A DNA stretch of 64,000 bases from Paenilisteria riparia FSL S10-1204 (GTDB lineage Bacteria > Bacillota > Bacilli > Lactobacillales > Listeriaceae): assembly GCF_000525995.1 (NCBI RefSeq), contig NZ_AODL01000033.1, positions 1 to 64,000 on the forward strand, given 5' to 3'. Both the position numbers and the translations under genes were made by a program. The notes under the pieces were generated by a model. The model was not told where the DNA came from. It made no database searches and saw only the letters and a list, made by a program, of their open reading frames with translations. Below are positions 53,294 through 63,446 of this stretch, in pieces (positions within the stretch are counted from its first letter, which is position 1; each line of letters begins with the position of its first letter).

Positions 53294-53963
53294 ATGGAAA
53301 AAATGATAGACTTGCGCATAGTTGCTAAGCGAATGAAGCAGTATCTTTGGATTCTTGTCTTAGCGGCAATATTTGGCATTGGAGGCGCGGCTTTATGGGC
53401 AACACAAGTGGCTACTCCAAAATATCAGGCAACGGCAGACATCTTCGTTAAGCCACAAAAATTAGAAACAGAAGATTTCCGACTAGACGCCAACACGAAT
53501 AATCGCTTAATTAGTACGTATTCAGGCATTTTAAAAAAGTCATAAAATTATCGATCAAGTAAAAATGAAATTAGATATCAGAGAAAGTTTCCAAACAATA
53601 GTCGCCAATTTAAATATAAAAAATGAAAATGAATCGCAAATCATATCCATATCTTATATAGCAACAACACCAGAAGAAGCCACCAAAGTTGTAAATACGG
53701 TGATTAAAGTAATGGAAGCAGAGGTCGGGGTGTTGCTTGAAGGCGATACTATTAAAACTTTATCCAAAGCAACGGTAGAAGAAGCAGCGATTCCAGTTTC
53801 ACCAAATATAAAAATGAGCTTGTTGATGGGGCTATTTATTGGCTTGGTGGGTGGTCTGATTATTATGGTTGTAATTCTATTCAGCAATAATACGATTAGA
53901 GAAAATGAAGACATTGAAGAGATAACCAATATTCCTATTTTAGGGGAGATTGAGAAATGGTAA
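53294..53963 (+). CDS. Wzz/CapA-type chain-length and kinase-activator protein (frameshifted as read)
   Basis: An N-terminal cytoplasmic tip, transmembrane helix 1 (LWILVLAAIFGIGGAALWA), an extracellular part with KYQATADIFVKP and YSGILKKS, then helix 2 (MGLFIGLVGGLIIMVVILF) and a short cytoplasmic end. The frame breaks at the A6 run near 53534-53539; the other frame gives HKIIDQVKMKLDIRE. Such proteins control polymer length and activate the partner BY-kinase. It overlaps the kinase gene by seven bases. Confidence 0.87.
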
Positions 53964-54637
53964 TAAAAAAGCAATATGCTGAAAGACAATTAATTCAAAA
54001 AGAAAAAGGTGTTATACCTGAACAGATTCGTAATATTCGTACTAGTGTTCAATATCTAGCGAATAGGCGAAATCTAAAAGTAATTATGGTGACATCTTGT
54101 AGGCAAGGCGAAGGGAAATCAAGTGCCATTGTCAATCTGGCTTATTTCATGGCCAAAAATGATAAAAAAGTATTGGTTATCGATAGTGATTTACGTCTAC
54201 CAACAATTCATAAGCCATTTCAACTTCAGAATTTTACGGGGCTTACCGATTTTCTAAATGAGCTGATGGATGAAAAAGAGATTATTCAACGCGTTGTTGA
54301 AAATTTAGATGTTGTAACAAGCGGCCCATTGCCATACAATCCTACCGAACTACTAAGTAAAGCCCGTTTTAAAACTTTTATCGACACGCATCGAGGTGAT
54401 TATGATTTCATTTTCGTAGATGCCCCTCCAAGTGGGTTAGCGGATAGTAAAATTATCGGAAGCGTTTGTGATAGCACGATTATTATAGTAGAGAATGGAA
54501 AAACAACGAAAAATCAGCTAAAAACATGCATCGATACATGTAAAATGCAAAATATTGATATTATTGGCGTCATTAGAAATAAGATAAGGAAGAAAAAGCA
54601 TGACTCGAATTATTATTATAACTATGTTAAAGAGTAG
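53957..54637 (+). CDS. Bacterial tyrosine kinase of the exopolysaccharide operon (CapB/Wze-like)
   Basis: The 226-residue protein has Walker A TSCRQGEGKSS, Walker A' VLVIDSDLRLP and Walker B FIFVDAPPSG. A C-terminal tyrosine cluster (NYYYNYVKE) is the autophosphorylation site typical for BY-kinases. It works with the membrane adaptor encoded just upstream to coordinate polymerisation and export. Length and motif order are normal. Confidence 0.92.
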   Translation: MVIKKQYAERQLIQKEKGVIPEQIRNIRTSVQYLANRRNLKVIMVTSCRQGEGKSSAIVNLAYFMAKNDKKVLVIDSDLRLPTIHKPFQLQNFTGLTDFLNELMDEKEIIQRVVENLDVVTSGPLPYNPTELLSKARFKTFIDTHRGDYDFIFVDAPPSGLADSKIIGSVCDSTIIIVENGKTTKNQLKTCIDTCKMQNIDIIGVIRNKIRKKKHDSNYYYNYVKE

Positions 54638-54652
54638 CTTTTGGTGGGAGTC

Positions 54653-55970
54653 ATGCAGTTAAGAGTGGGTAGAATCACAGTTGTTTTTGGCATCGTCATA
54701 TATATATTGGCATTGTATATTGCCTATGTCCATTTAATTTCACCAGCATATAGTTATTATCGGCTTACCAATTTACATCCGCCATTATGGATTGTTCTAC
54801 TATCCAGTTTATTAGCTATCCTACCAAGTTTTTGGTCGGAATATCACGTGCAGCGACCGTCTCAAGTGATTTACTGGATATTATATCTGTTTGCTTATAT
54901 TCCTGTTATTATCATTCCAGATTTTATTAGAGAGAATGCCTGGGATTCGTTTTGGATATTTAAAGTGGTTCGTTTTTGTAGGCTTAATGATTATTCATTT
55001 TTTTAGCAAAATTTCTTTGGTAAAAATTCCGAATACTAATTTTCCAGTCGCTGCTGTGAATGTCGGGATATTTGTAGGTATGTCATTGCTTTATGTAGTT
55101 ATGATTCGAGTGTATGGTTTTCATATTAATCCTGTTTCTTTTAAAGAAGTATACGGCGTAAGGGAAGTGTATCGCAGTGAGACGGGGAGAATTGCTGGGT
55201 ACGCAATAACCTGGCTTTCAAAAATTATGGACATGTTTATAATGACTATTGGTATAATGCGTGGGCAGCTATTACTTCTCTTTGTAGGGATACTCGGGCA
55301 AGTGTATGTATATTCTGTTTCAGGGCACAAAAGTGTGGTGCTGTCGATGGGATTATTGTTTGTTGTTCTATTTTGTCTTAGAAATAGTGGCAAAACATTT
55401 GGTATTAACTTTGTCTGGTTCATGGTTGGCTTTGTATTGCTGGCCATTTTGGTAGATATTTTTAATGACAATATTGCATTTACAGAAGTGTTTACTAGAA
55501 GGATGTTACTTTTGCCGGGAGCTTTATCAAGTTTGTTCTTTGATTTCTTTTCAACGCATGAAAAAACATATTTAGGTCATTCTGTTTTAGGATTTTTTGT
55601 GGACTATCCGTATAAAGTCAGTCCCAGTCATCTTATCGGTTTCACCTATTTTGGTTCTGAGAAGATGTCTGCAAATGTTAATATGTGGGCTGATGCTTAC
55701 TCTGCTTTTGGCTACGCTGGTGTTATTGCCTTTAGTGGGCTGCTTGGGTGTGTCCTGTGGTTATATGACAGTATTGCACAGAAACGGAATTTTGTGCTTA
55801 GTGTGGCTTTGATGGTTATGCCAGCTTGGAGTTTGGTAGATAGTTCATTTATTATTGCACTGTTCACAAATGGTATTGTGATTGCACTTGTATTGAATTA
55901 CTTGTATCGCAGTGATTTATGGGAAGGAAATAAACATGTCAGCGCGAAAAATCTTAGTAACACTGTTTAG
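54653..55970 (+). CDS. Wzy-type polysaccharide polymerase (frameshifted as read)
   Basis: The ATG at 54653 follows GGTGGGAG. Joined across a shift at the T5 run 54973-54977, the product of about 438 residues has ten or more hydrophobic segments and a large loop before MSANVNMWADAYSAFGYAG, as seen in Wzy proteins. The family has little sequence conservation, so the call depends on topology and on position between the kinase and flippase genes. It would link repeat units outside the membrane. Confidence 0.75.
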
Positions 55971-57186
55971 TGGGAATATGTTGGCACAGCTGATTATGAT
56001 GGGTTTTGCTCCAATCATTTCAAGGCTGTATTCTGAAGCGGAAATGGGCGTTTATGCGGCGTATGTCACAGTGATTGCTATTACAGTTAAAATTGCGAGT
56101 CTAAGTTTAGAAAAAGCAATTCCACTAGAACAAGATACTAAATTGGCTAGGCAGTTATTAAGGCTTAATTTCATAATCGTTTGGCTAGTCTGTGCAGTAT
56201 TGTTTGGCATATATATGATTTTTGACTGGAGTATATTACGTTTTGTTGGGATAAATCCTCATTTTTTTTCGATGCTACTACTCAGTCTAGGTATTGCTTT
56301 TACAAGTATGATACAAATTTATAACTATCAGAATATGGCGTTAGATCAGTATAGAACTTTATCTCTGACTAAATCAATGCAATTAATGGGTACTGGATTT
56401 TTACAAAGTATATTAGCTTTCCGTACTATGGGCTTACTTCTAGGCGATGTGGGTGGTAAGTTAGTCAGTTTGCTTGTTTTACGCCATGTATCTAATAAAG
56501 GCTACACGGGAAAATTAGTATTTTCGTGGACGGATATGTTTTTCTTATTATGGAAGTATCGAAACTTTATTCTTTTCTCGGCTCCGTCTGGACTTGTAAA
56601 CACGCTAGCTTTACAGGTGCCACAACTTTTTATTATCGCTATTTTTGCAACGGCAGCTGGTGGTCAATATGCTTTAGTGCAGCGTGTGATTCTTGTACCA
56701 ATTTCATTGCTTTCAATATCTATCGCTCAGTTTTTTTATAGTTTTGCGACAAAACGCATTGTGAAACGACCAGAGCAAGTATACCGAATGTACATGCAGA
56801 TTACGTGGAAACTTGGCTTGGTGATGCTTATACCAGTGTTATTGTTAGGTGTGTTTTCACCACTTGTTTTTCCGTTTGTTTTTGGAGTGAATTGGCGTGG
56901 GGCCGGTGAGCTTGCCCAGGTTTTATGTATGCTGTTTTTTACGCAGGCGGTTTTTGGGGCCACTTCGCAGATTCTGTATGTTACGAATAAGCAAAAGCTA
57001 CAAATTATTTTAGAGTGTTGCAAATTAGCAAGTATTATCGGTGTCTTTATGTTCGTGCGAGCAGACTTTCTACAAACAATGTTTTTTTATAGTGTGACTA
57101 TTTCATTTTTCAATATCGCTGTTTGGTATTTAGGCTGGAGGACTTTGGTGAAGCTATTAAATGGAGTTGGGAGAAATTATGAGTAA
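55936..57186 (+). CDS. Wzx-type polysaccharide flippase
   Basis: The ATG at 55936 follows GGAAGGAAA and overlaps the previous gene by 35 bases. The 416 residues form about twelve to fourteen helices. The start ARKILVTLFSGNMLAQLIMM and FAPIISRLYSEAEMGVYAAY are typical of PST/MATE-like flippases, which move undecaprenyl-linked repeat units outward. It overlaps the next gene by eight bases. Confidence 0.88.
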   Translation: MSARKILVTLFSGNMLAQLIMMGFAPIISRLYSEAEMGVYAAYVTVIAITVKIASLSLEKAIPLEQDTKLARQLLRLNFIIVWLVCAVLFGIYMIFDWSILRFVGINPHFFSMLLLSLGIAFTSMIQIYNYQNMALDQYRTLSLTKSMQLMGTGFLQSILAFRTMGLLLGDVGGKLVSLLVLRHVSNKGYTGKLVFSWTDMFFLLWKYRNFILFSAPSGLVNTLALQVPQLFIIAIFATAAGGQYALVQRVILVPISLLSISIAQFFYSFATKRIVKRPEQVYRMYMQITWKLGLVMLIPVLLLGVFSPLVFPFVFGVNWRGAGELAQVLCMLFFTQAVFGATSQILYVTNKQKLQIILECCKLASIIGVFMFVRADFLQTMFFYSVTISFFNIAVWYLGWRTLVKLLNGVGRNYE

Positions 57187-57805
57187 GCGAACGATGGACT
57201 TATTTTTCAAAAGAATAATGGATATCCTCTTCAGTGTTGCGGGTTTTATTATGACTGCGCCGATAATGTTAGTTGTTGCTGCTTGTATTAAACTTGAAGA
57301 TGGTGGTCCAATACTGTTTGTGCAAACAAGGACTGGAAAAGATGGCCAGCTTTTTTCCATTTATAAATTTCGATCTATGAAAGTGGAGGCGAAACAGCAA
57401 AATGAGTATGGGAAAGGTTGGGAGAGTGGTGTCCCAGATGCCTTCATATTTAAAGAAGGCTGTAGTGAAAATCCTTGCATCACAAAAGTTGGCGCCTTTA
57501 TCAGAAGGACAAGTATCGATGAATTACCGCAATTTTTCAATGTGATTATTGGAAATATGAGTCTTGTGGGGCCAAGACCTGAAATACCTGACATAACACA
57601 TTACTATTCAGAGGAACAAAGGAAACGACTAAAAGTTAAGCCAGGGCTTACAGGATGGGCACAGGTGAATGGTCGGAGTTTGATAACAAATGGGGAAAAG
57701 ATGCAAATGGATTATCATTATGTGGATCAGCATTCTATACGTATGGATATATATATTCTAATGCTTACAATAAAGGTTGTTTTAACATTTAAAGGGGCGT
57801 TTTAG
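57179..57805 (+). CDS. Undecaprenyl-phosphate sugar-1-phosphate transferase (initiating enzyme)
   Basis: The ATG at 57179 follows TTGGGAGAA. KRIMDILFSVAGFIM is the membrane hairpin, and the catalytic part shows GPILFVQTRTGKDG, YKFRSM, RRTSIDELPQFFNV, SLVGPRPE and KPGLTGWAQVNGRS. This is the monotopic WbaP/PglC-type fold. It starts each repeat unit by placing a sugar phosphate on the lipid carrier. Confidence 0.93.
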   Translation: MSKRTMDLFFKRIMDILFSVAGFIMTAPIMLVVAACIKLEDGGPILFVQTRTGKDGQLFSIYKFRSMKVEAKQQNEYGKGWESGVPDAFIFKEGCSENPCITKVGAFIRRTSIDELPQFFNVIIGNMSLVGPRPEIPDITHYYSEEQRKRLKVKPGLTGWAQVNGRSLITNGEKMQMDYHYVDQHSIRMDIYILMLTIKVVLTFKGAF

Positions 57806-57836
57806 CTTAAGTGAACGGAAGGCGAGGAAACACGAT

Positions 57837-58796
57837 GTGAGAAAAAAACGATTCTTAGTTACAGGTGGGTGCGGCTTTGTTGGCTCACAAGTACTACAAA
57901 ATTTAATCAAAACCCCACATGAGATTTTTGTTATAGATAATTTAAGTACCGGAGACTGGAGCTGGATTTTAGAACGTCGTATTGATTTAAAAATATGTGA
58001 TATTAGAAGTAAAGATGCCTTGGATTATATTGTAGATATTGCCCCTCATTATGTGATTCATTTAGCGGCGCAGACGGATATTCCAACATCTATGGAGCAG
58101 CAACATCTGGATGCAGATATTAATATTTTGGGGACATTGAACCTTATTCTTGCATGTAAAAAAGTCGTCAATTTTGAACGTTTTGTTTTTGCATCATCAG
58201 CGGCGGTCTACGGAAATAACACGGAGTTGCCATTAATCGAGGAGTCACGCATACAGCCCCAATCTCCATATGGCATGTCAAAAAGTATTTGCGAGCAGTA
58301 CCTTTCTTTGAATGAAAAAATGGATGATTTTCCTTATTGCGCGCTTCGATTTGCTAATGTGTACGGAAATAAACGTCGAGCTAAGAAAGATGTTATTTCG
58401 AATTTCTGGGATGAACTTATTCAGCAAAGAGCGCCGATTATTTTTGGAAGTGGAGAGCAGACGAGAGATTTTATTTTTGTGGATGATATTGCGGAAGCAT
58501 TAATTTTAGCAATTGATATCAAGAGAGGTGGTGTATATAATGTTTCAACAAATGAACAGACGTCCATAAATGAGGTATTCCAACGCATAAGTAATCTACT
58601 ACAAATCCAATTAGATCCGGTGAGGCAAGAGCCACGAATAGGTGATGTGTATAGTAGTTGCCTATCCAATCAGAAATTTAAGATAGCAACTGAATGGGAA
58701 CCGACATATACATTACAAACTGGTCTTGAGAAATTACAAGAAATAAAGATGAAGGAGACTCTCCATGCGACAAAAAATAGTGATGTTGTTATTTAA
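57837..58796 (+). CDS. NAD-dependent nucleotide-sugar epimerase/dehydratase (GalE-like)
   Basis: GTG start at 57837 (MRKKRFLVTGGCGFVG). The G-x-x-G-x-x-G loop, DNLSTGDWSW, HLAAQTDIPTSM, FASSAAVYGN and catalytic YGMSK (Y-x-x-x-K) identify an extended SDR. It likely makes UDP-Gal, UDP-GalNAc or a related donor for the polymer. Its 3' end overlaps the next gene by 32 bases. Confidence 0.9.
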   Translation: MRKKRFLVTGGCGFVGSQVLQNLIKTPHEIFVIDNLSTGDWSWILERRIDLKICDIRSKDALDYIVDIAPHYVIHLAAQTDIPTSMEQQHLDADINILGTLNLILACKKVVNFERFVFASSAAVYGNNTELPLIEESRIQPQSPYGMSKSICEQYLSLNEKMDDFPYCALRFANVYGNKRRAKKDVISNFWDELIQQRAPIIFGSGEQTRDFIFVDDIAEALILAIDIKRGGVYNVSTNEQTSINEVFQRISNLLQIQLDPVRQEPRIGDVYSSCLSNQKFKIATEWEPTYTLQTGLEKLQEIKMKETLHATKNSDVVI

Positions 58797-60041
58797 CGAC
58801 TTTTCCAATGATGCTAGGGTGTTGAAGGAAGGAAAAACCTTGGCGAAAGCGGGCTATTGGGTGGAATTAATTTGCATACAAGATTACAAGAAAAACATAC
58901 TGCCACAGGTAGAAATTGTAGCCCCTTTTTTTTACGTAACAAGAATAGGGGGGCAAGCTAATCAGTATGCTATCTGGATAATATCATTAATCATAGGCAT
59001 ACTTGGACTATCAATATTAGGACAATTTTGGATTGCCGTAGCGGGTATCATGCTGTTGTTTATGTCATTCACTTCCAAAGGACATGTTTTTATCCAGCGA
59101 ACAATGACTGTTATAACTATGGCGATTGTTGCCAGAAGTAGAGAAGCCGATTATTTTCAGGCTCATGATTTAAATACATTACCACAAGCTCATTTTGCAG
59201 CGAGAAGCAAGCGCAACAAAAGTCAACTAATTTATGATTCTCACGAAGTTCAAACAAGCCGCGAAGGATGTAATGGCTTTATATACAGAAAGATTGAACA
59301 GTTTTATATTCACAAAATTGATTTGATGATTGTTGAAAACAATACACGAGCTGCTTTCAATAAACAGTTGTATGGATTTTCCCCCGGTGTGATTCATAAT
59401 TATCCTGAATATGTAACTAGAATGGTAGGCGGTCAGAGTATACATCGTCTTTTGGAATTATCACCAAATGAAAAAATTTTATTGTATCAAGGTGTTATTA
59501 ACCCAGGCAGGGGCTTGGAAAAATTAGTAGAGGCGGTACCGTTATTTCAAGAAGGAACGCTAGTTTTATCGGAGACGGACGCCAAAAAAAGGAGCTGCAA
59601 GCAATGGTTGCCGAACTAGGTTTAGCAGCCCGTGTCAAATTTATTGATAAAGTACCATTACATGAACTAAGAAGTTATACACAGCAAGCGTTTCTGGGTT
59701 TTCAAGTTTTAAATAACACTTGTTTTAACCATTATTCTGCTTCATCAAATAAGCTTTTTGAGTATATTTCAGCAGAGGTTCCAGTCGTTTCGTGTGAATT
59801 CCCAGAAATAAAAAAAGTAGTAGAAGGTGATCAAGTTGGTATTTGTGTCAATTCTCATTGTCCGAATGCCATCGCTGTGGGCGTAAATTACTTACTTCAA
59901 AATACGGCAAAGTACCAGATATTTAAGAAAAACACACGGAGAGCCAAAAAGAAATATACATGGGAGAAAGAACAGATTAAATTAGAACATTACTATAGAA
60001 CCCTCAATACAAAGGAGAAAAATGAAAGAGAAATTAGTTAG
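58765..60041 (+). CDS. GT4-like glycosyltransferase with internal membrane hairpin (frameshifted as read)
   Basis: N-terminal GT-B domain start QKIVMLLFNDFSNDARV, an inserted hydrophobic pair (WIISLIIGILGLSILGQF, VAGIMLLFMSF), then FQAHDLNTLPQAHF and IYDSHEV. The C-terminal half has LLYQGVINPGRGLEKL and SNKLFEYISAEVPVVSCEFPEI. The frame breaks at the A7 run 59584-59590. It adds a sugar to the lipid-linked repeat unit at the inner membrane face. Confidence 0.85.
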
Positions 60042-60766
60042 TGTAATTATTCCGACGTACAATAGTGAGGCAACCATCGCGATAACAATAGGCAGTGTTC
60101 TAAATCAAACACATAAATCCCTAGAAATTATTATTGTAGATGATGCCTCCAATGACAAGACAGTCCAAGTAATTAAAGATTTAGACAAAACGAAAATACA
60201 TCTGTTCACACTCGACCAAAACGTTGGGGCGGCTGAGGCTCGGAATTTAGCATTGAGTAAAGCTAGAGGACGTTTTATCGCTTTTTTAGATAGTGATGAC
60301 ACGTGGTACCCAGAGAAGCTAGCTCGGCAGTTGTTGTTTATGGAGGAAAATCAGGCAGGATTTTGTTTCACAGCATATGAGCGAGTTGTTGCCTCTACTG
60401 TAAAAAATGTAGTACAAGTCCCGCGACTCCTAAACTATAATAATCTTCTGAGAAACACAATTATCAATTGCTCTACAGTAGTTATCGATCGGGACCAAAT
60501 AAAAGATGTAAGGATGCCGAGTATTAGAACAAGACAGGATACAGCAGCTTGGCTTTCGATTTTAAAAAAAAGGTCATATCGCATATGGTCTGAACCAAGT
60601 TTTGGCAAGTTACAATCTTCGTAACGACTCACTTTCATCTAAAAAAGGGAAAATGGCGATGCAAACTTGGAAGATGTACCGAGAACAAGAAAAATTAAAT
60701 TGTTGGCATGCGGCTATTTGTTTCACTTGCTATGCCTACAACGCTGTTCGCAAACGAATAGTTTAG
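60022..60766 (+). CDS. Family 2 glycosyltransferase (frameshifted as read)
   Basis: KLVSVIIPTYNSEATIAIT, IIIVDDASNDKT, NVGAAEARNLALSKA and FLDSDDTWYPEKL (DxD) are standard GT2 motifs. The frame shifts at the A8 run 60566-60573; the other frame reads AYGLNQVLASYNLRNDSLS, a family-typical end, and stops at 60766. It overlaps the GT4 gene by 20 bases and closes the exopolysaccharide operon. Confidence 0.88.
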
Positions 60767-60805
60767 ACGCAATAAACATAGATAAAAACGGAGGGAATGG
60801 AAGTT

Positions 60806-61036
60806 ATGGACAAACAGAGACAACTTAGAGAGTTGTTGGACCAAGAATTTTTTTCGAGACAGGAAGCTATTGACTACCTTGATATTTCAAAACAATGTTT
60901 TCATTCTTTAGTGGCTCGTGGCAAAATAACAAAAATCAAGAAAGGGTCTGCTGTCCTTTTTTACCGTTACGAAATCGAGCATCGGAAAAATATAGCACCA
61001 GAGTTATTTGAGAAATACCGTCCATATCAGAAATAG
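60806..61036 (+). CDS. Small HTH DNA-binding protein (excisionase-like fold)
   Basis: The 76-residue product starts at 60806, about eleven bases after GGAGGG. Its core FFSRQEAIDYLDISKQCFHS and VARGKITKIKKGSAVLFYRYEI is the winged HTH_17/excisionase fold. No phage genes adjoin. A regulator of the exopolysaccharide operon or of the two-component pair downstream is plausible. A leftover from a mobile element is the alternative. Confidence 0.75.
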   Translation: MDKQRQLRELLDQEFFSRQEAIDYLDISKQCFHSLVARGKITKIKKGSAVLFYRYEIEHRKNIAPELFEKYRPYQK

Positions 61037-61053
61037 CTCTGTTATATTTCCTT

Positions 61054-61088
61054 AAACGTGTTTTTTACATCTGAAAACACGTTTTTAT
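61054..61088 (+). terminator. Terminator after the HTH gene
   Basis: AAACGTGTTTT pairs with AAAACACGTTT over eleven bases and is followed by T residues. Confidence 0.85.
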
Positions 61089-61264
61089 TATTGTGCAAAA
61101 TAGTTGCCTTTGTTAAATAGCATTATTTTGAAAAGAAAGCGTTGTCTTTTTGTAGCAAAGCATATGAAAATTCATTTTTTGACTACAGCAAACAGATAGT
61201 TTACGTTCTATACTAGATAATACAGGGATGCATTGTAGGAATAAAAAATGAAAAGGTGGTTAAG

Positions 61265-62590
61265 ATGTCAGAAAATACACTATTTGTTATGATGTTTCTT
61301 ATTCATTTTATACTACCTGTACTTATTCTTCGTATAGAAAAGGTCACCCAAGTTTTACTTGTTAGTCTCCTACTTGTGTATTTCGCTACGAATTATGTTT
61401 TTTTTGGTTCATTCTTTCCAGTTTATCTCAGCATACTTTCATATGGGTTCTTAATTCTGTCTCTATATATGGTTACGAATGACACCTTGGTATCACTAAT
61501 GTATTTCTTGACAATTAATCTGATTTTAAATGTATCGTGGTATTGTAGTTTTGGAATTCTATTAAGTGTTCTGGGACAAGATGGGGTTGTATTTCCATTT
61601 GCTGGACTTAGTTCGAAAGAGATTACACTAGGCTATATTGTCCAATTTTTAATTATCGTGTTGCAAAGCTTATTTTTGCGAAAGTATTTAAATCAAGTGA
61701 ACATAGAAATTATGCGAAATTTAATGGATAACAGCTTATGGTTGAAAATAGTTATGCTAGGCTTACCGGTTAGTATTGAATTAGTTACATCACTCTTCTT
61801 AGTAATTCCTGAGATGGAGTACCATCATTTGCGAATGGGAGCACTGGTTATCGTTTTCTTAATGATTTACCTTGTCGGCATGCTAGCTCTAAAAATTAAG
61901 ATTAGCCAGCAAAAAGCATATTTGGCGTTGACTACCATGCAACAAGAGCGTTTGGAAAGACAAAATAAAAGTTTAAAAGGGTTAAAACATGATTTTAATA
62001 ATATATTGATTTCGATTCACTTTTATCTGCAGAAGAGTGATTATCGTGGTCTTGGAGAATATATGCAGGATATCGGTATGATGATGGATGATGATATTTC
62101 GCTAGACTTACCAGAAATTAGAAATACGCCAATCAAAGGATTACTGCTAGCAAAGTTGTTTCAGGCAAGAGCCGGCGGTGTTCAGGTCAATATAGAAGCA
62201 ACTGAGATTATTGATCAGATTCCCGTCAGCACGGCAAAATGTGTTCGAATTTTAGGTATAATTTTGGATAATGCTATTGAAGCAGCGCTAGAATCGGAGG
62301 AGGCAACGGTGGATATTCTTATGTATAGCCAAAATAAAAGATTGTACTTTCTTGTTATGAATACGATGAAAAGAGGTTGCGACTTAGATATAGAAGCTAT
62401 ATATGAACCGGGCTATAGTAGTAAAGGTAGTGAGCGGGGATACGGTCTTTATAATCTTTATCAACTTGTAAAAAGTGAAAAGAAGCTGGCGTTTCAATCG
62501 AGTATAGTGAACGGAAGCTTTGTTGCTAAGTTCAGCATTATAGAAAACATTAGGGGAAGTGAAGCTCATGAAAAAACTGTATGTCATTGA
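61265..62590 (+). CDS. AgrC-like sensor histidine kinase
   Basis: The ATG at 61265 follows AAAGGTGG. Six or seven hydrophobic segments occupy residues 1-225. A helical region with GLKHDFNNILISIHFYL (phosphoacceptor His) and a short HATPase domain (LDNAIEAALES N-box, SERGYGLYNLYQL G-box) follow. This is the HPK10 type that senses peptides in Agr systems. It overlaps the response-regulator gene by 23 bases. No agrB or agrD is in the window. Confidence 0.88.
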   Translation: MSENTLFVMMFLIHFILPVLILRIEKVTQVLLVSLLLVYFATNYVFFGSFFPVYLSILSYGFLILSLYMVTNDTLVSLMYFLTINLILNVSWYCSFGILLSVLGQDGVVFPFAGLSSKEITLGYIVQFLIIVLQSLFLRKYLNQVNIEIMRNLMDNSLWLKIVMLGLPVSIELVTSLFLVIPEMEYHHLRMGALVIVFLMIYLVGMLALKIKISQQKAYLALTTMQQERLERQNKSLKGLKHDFNNILISIHFYLQKSDYRGLGEYMQDIGMMMDDDISLDLPEIRNTPIKGLLLAKLFQARAGGVQVNIEATEIIDQIPVSTAKCVRILGIILDNAIEAALESEEATVDILMYSQNKRLYFLVMNTMKRGCDLDIEAIYEPGYSSKGSERGYGLYNLYQLVKSEKKLAFQSSIVNGSFVAKFSIIENIRGSEAHEKTVCH

Positions 62591-63305
62591 AAATGAGGAA
62601 ATACAGCGAGAAACGTTGTTGCAAATACTAAATCAAGATAAGATATTGTCTATGATGCCTATTGAGATAGATCAGGAAACAGCTACACCTGAAGCATTAC
62701 TTGAAGATATCAGACGTAATAAAGGGAGCCATATTTACTTTTTAGACATCGATTTAGAAGCACGGTTAGACGGCGTGCAGTTGGCCATAAAGGTAAGAGA
62801 AATGGATCCAAAAGGCATTATTATTTTTTTAACAGCAATCAAAACCCGACTTTTTGAGACGGTAAATTTGGTTATTGAGCCATTGGCCTATTTAGTAAAA
62901 ACAAATTTTACTTTGGCAACATTACAGTTGAAAATTGCCGAAATTTCAGCTCTAATACAGCGCAGATATGATAAAGCAGACTTTTTGATAGTGGATGTTG
63001 AGGGTATTATTCATAAAATTGGTTACGAGCATATTTACTTTATCGAAACATTGCCAAGGACTAGGAGAACAAGGGTCCACTTAGAAAAGGATGTTTTGTC
63101 GGTGAACATACCCATTAACGAGCTAAAAGGAAAGCTTATGTTCACCGAATTTTTGCTAGATTTGCAGTCTTATATTATTAACCCTTCTAAAATTGAGAAC
63201 TTAGATTTGGGAAAACGGATGATTGTTTTTAAGAACAGGAAGACTGTTTTTGCAGGGAAACGGACCATTGCTAGAGTAAAGCAGTCTTTGTTGATGACAC
63301 ACTAG
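62568..63305 (+). CDS. LytTR-family response regulator (AgrA-like)
   Basis: The ATG at 62568 is preferred to the GTG at 62559, with GGGAAGTG upstream. The receiver domain shows ENEE acidic residues, FLDIDLEARLDG (phosphoacceptor Asp) and a conserved Lys in LVKTNF. The C-terminal LytTR DNA-binding domain includes IHKIGYEHIYFIETLPRTRR and FVAGKR-like end residues (FAGKRTIARVKQ). It should bind paired repeats upstream of targets, perhaps the exopolysaccharide operon. Confidence 0.9.
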   Translation: MKKLYVIENEEIQRETLLQILNQDKILSMMPIEIDQETATPEALLEDIRRNKGSHIYFLDIDLEARLDGVQLAIKVREMDPKGIIIFLTAIKTRLFETVNLVIEPLAYLVKTNFTLATLQLKIAEISALIQRRYDKADFLIVDVEGIIHKIGYEHIYFIETLPRTRRTRVHLEKDVLSVNIPINELKGKLMFTEFLLDLQSYIINPSKIENLDLGKRMIVFKNRKTVFAGKRTIARVKQSLLMTH

Positions 63306-63332
63306 TATCTCGAGGGGGCTGGTGTGTTTTTT
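63297..63332 (+). terminator. Terminator after the two-component pair
   Basis: ACACACTAG pairs with CTGGTGTGT with one G-U pair, followed by six T residues. The left arm overlaps the end of the regulator gene. Confidence 0.75.
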
Positions 63333-63446
63333 GTTGTTTCTGCTCCAATATGTATATTTGTGCTACAATCTAAATAAAATTATATTTATATCGTGCGAGA
63401 CAGGGTATAGACTGTTAAATATGCTTTAGCAGCTGGGGGATTAGGA

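Noticed and set aside
60806-61036. Excisionase of a mobile element
   Set aside because: The fold fits, but no integrase, att site or phage gene is nearby, so only a small HTH protein is claimed.
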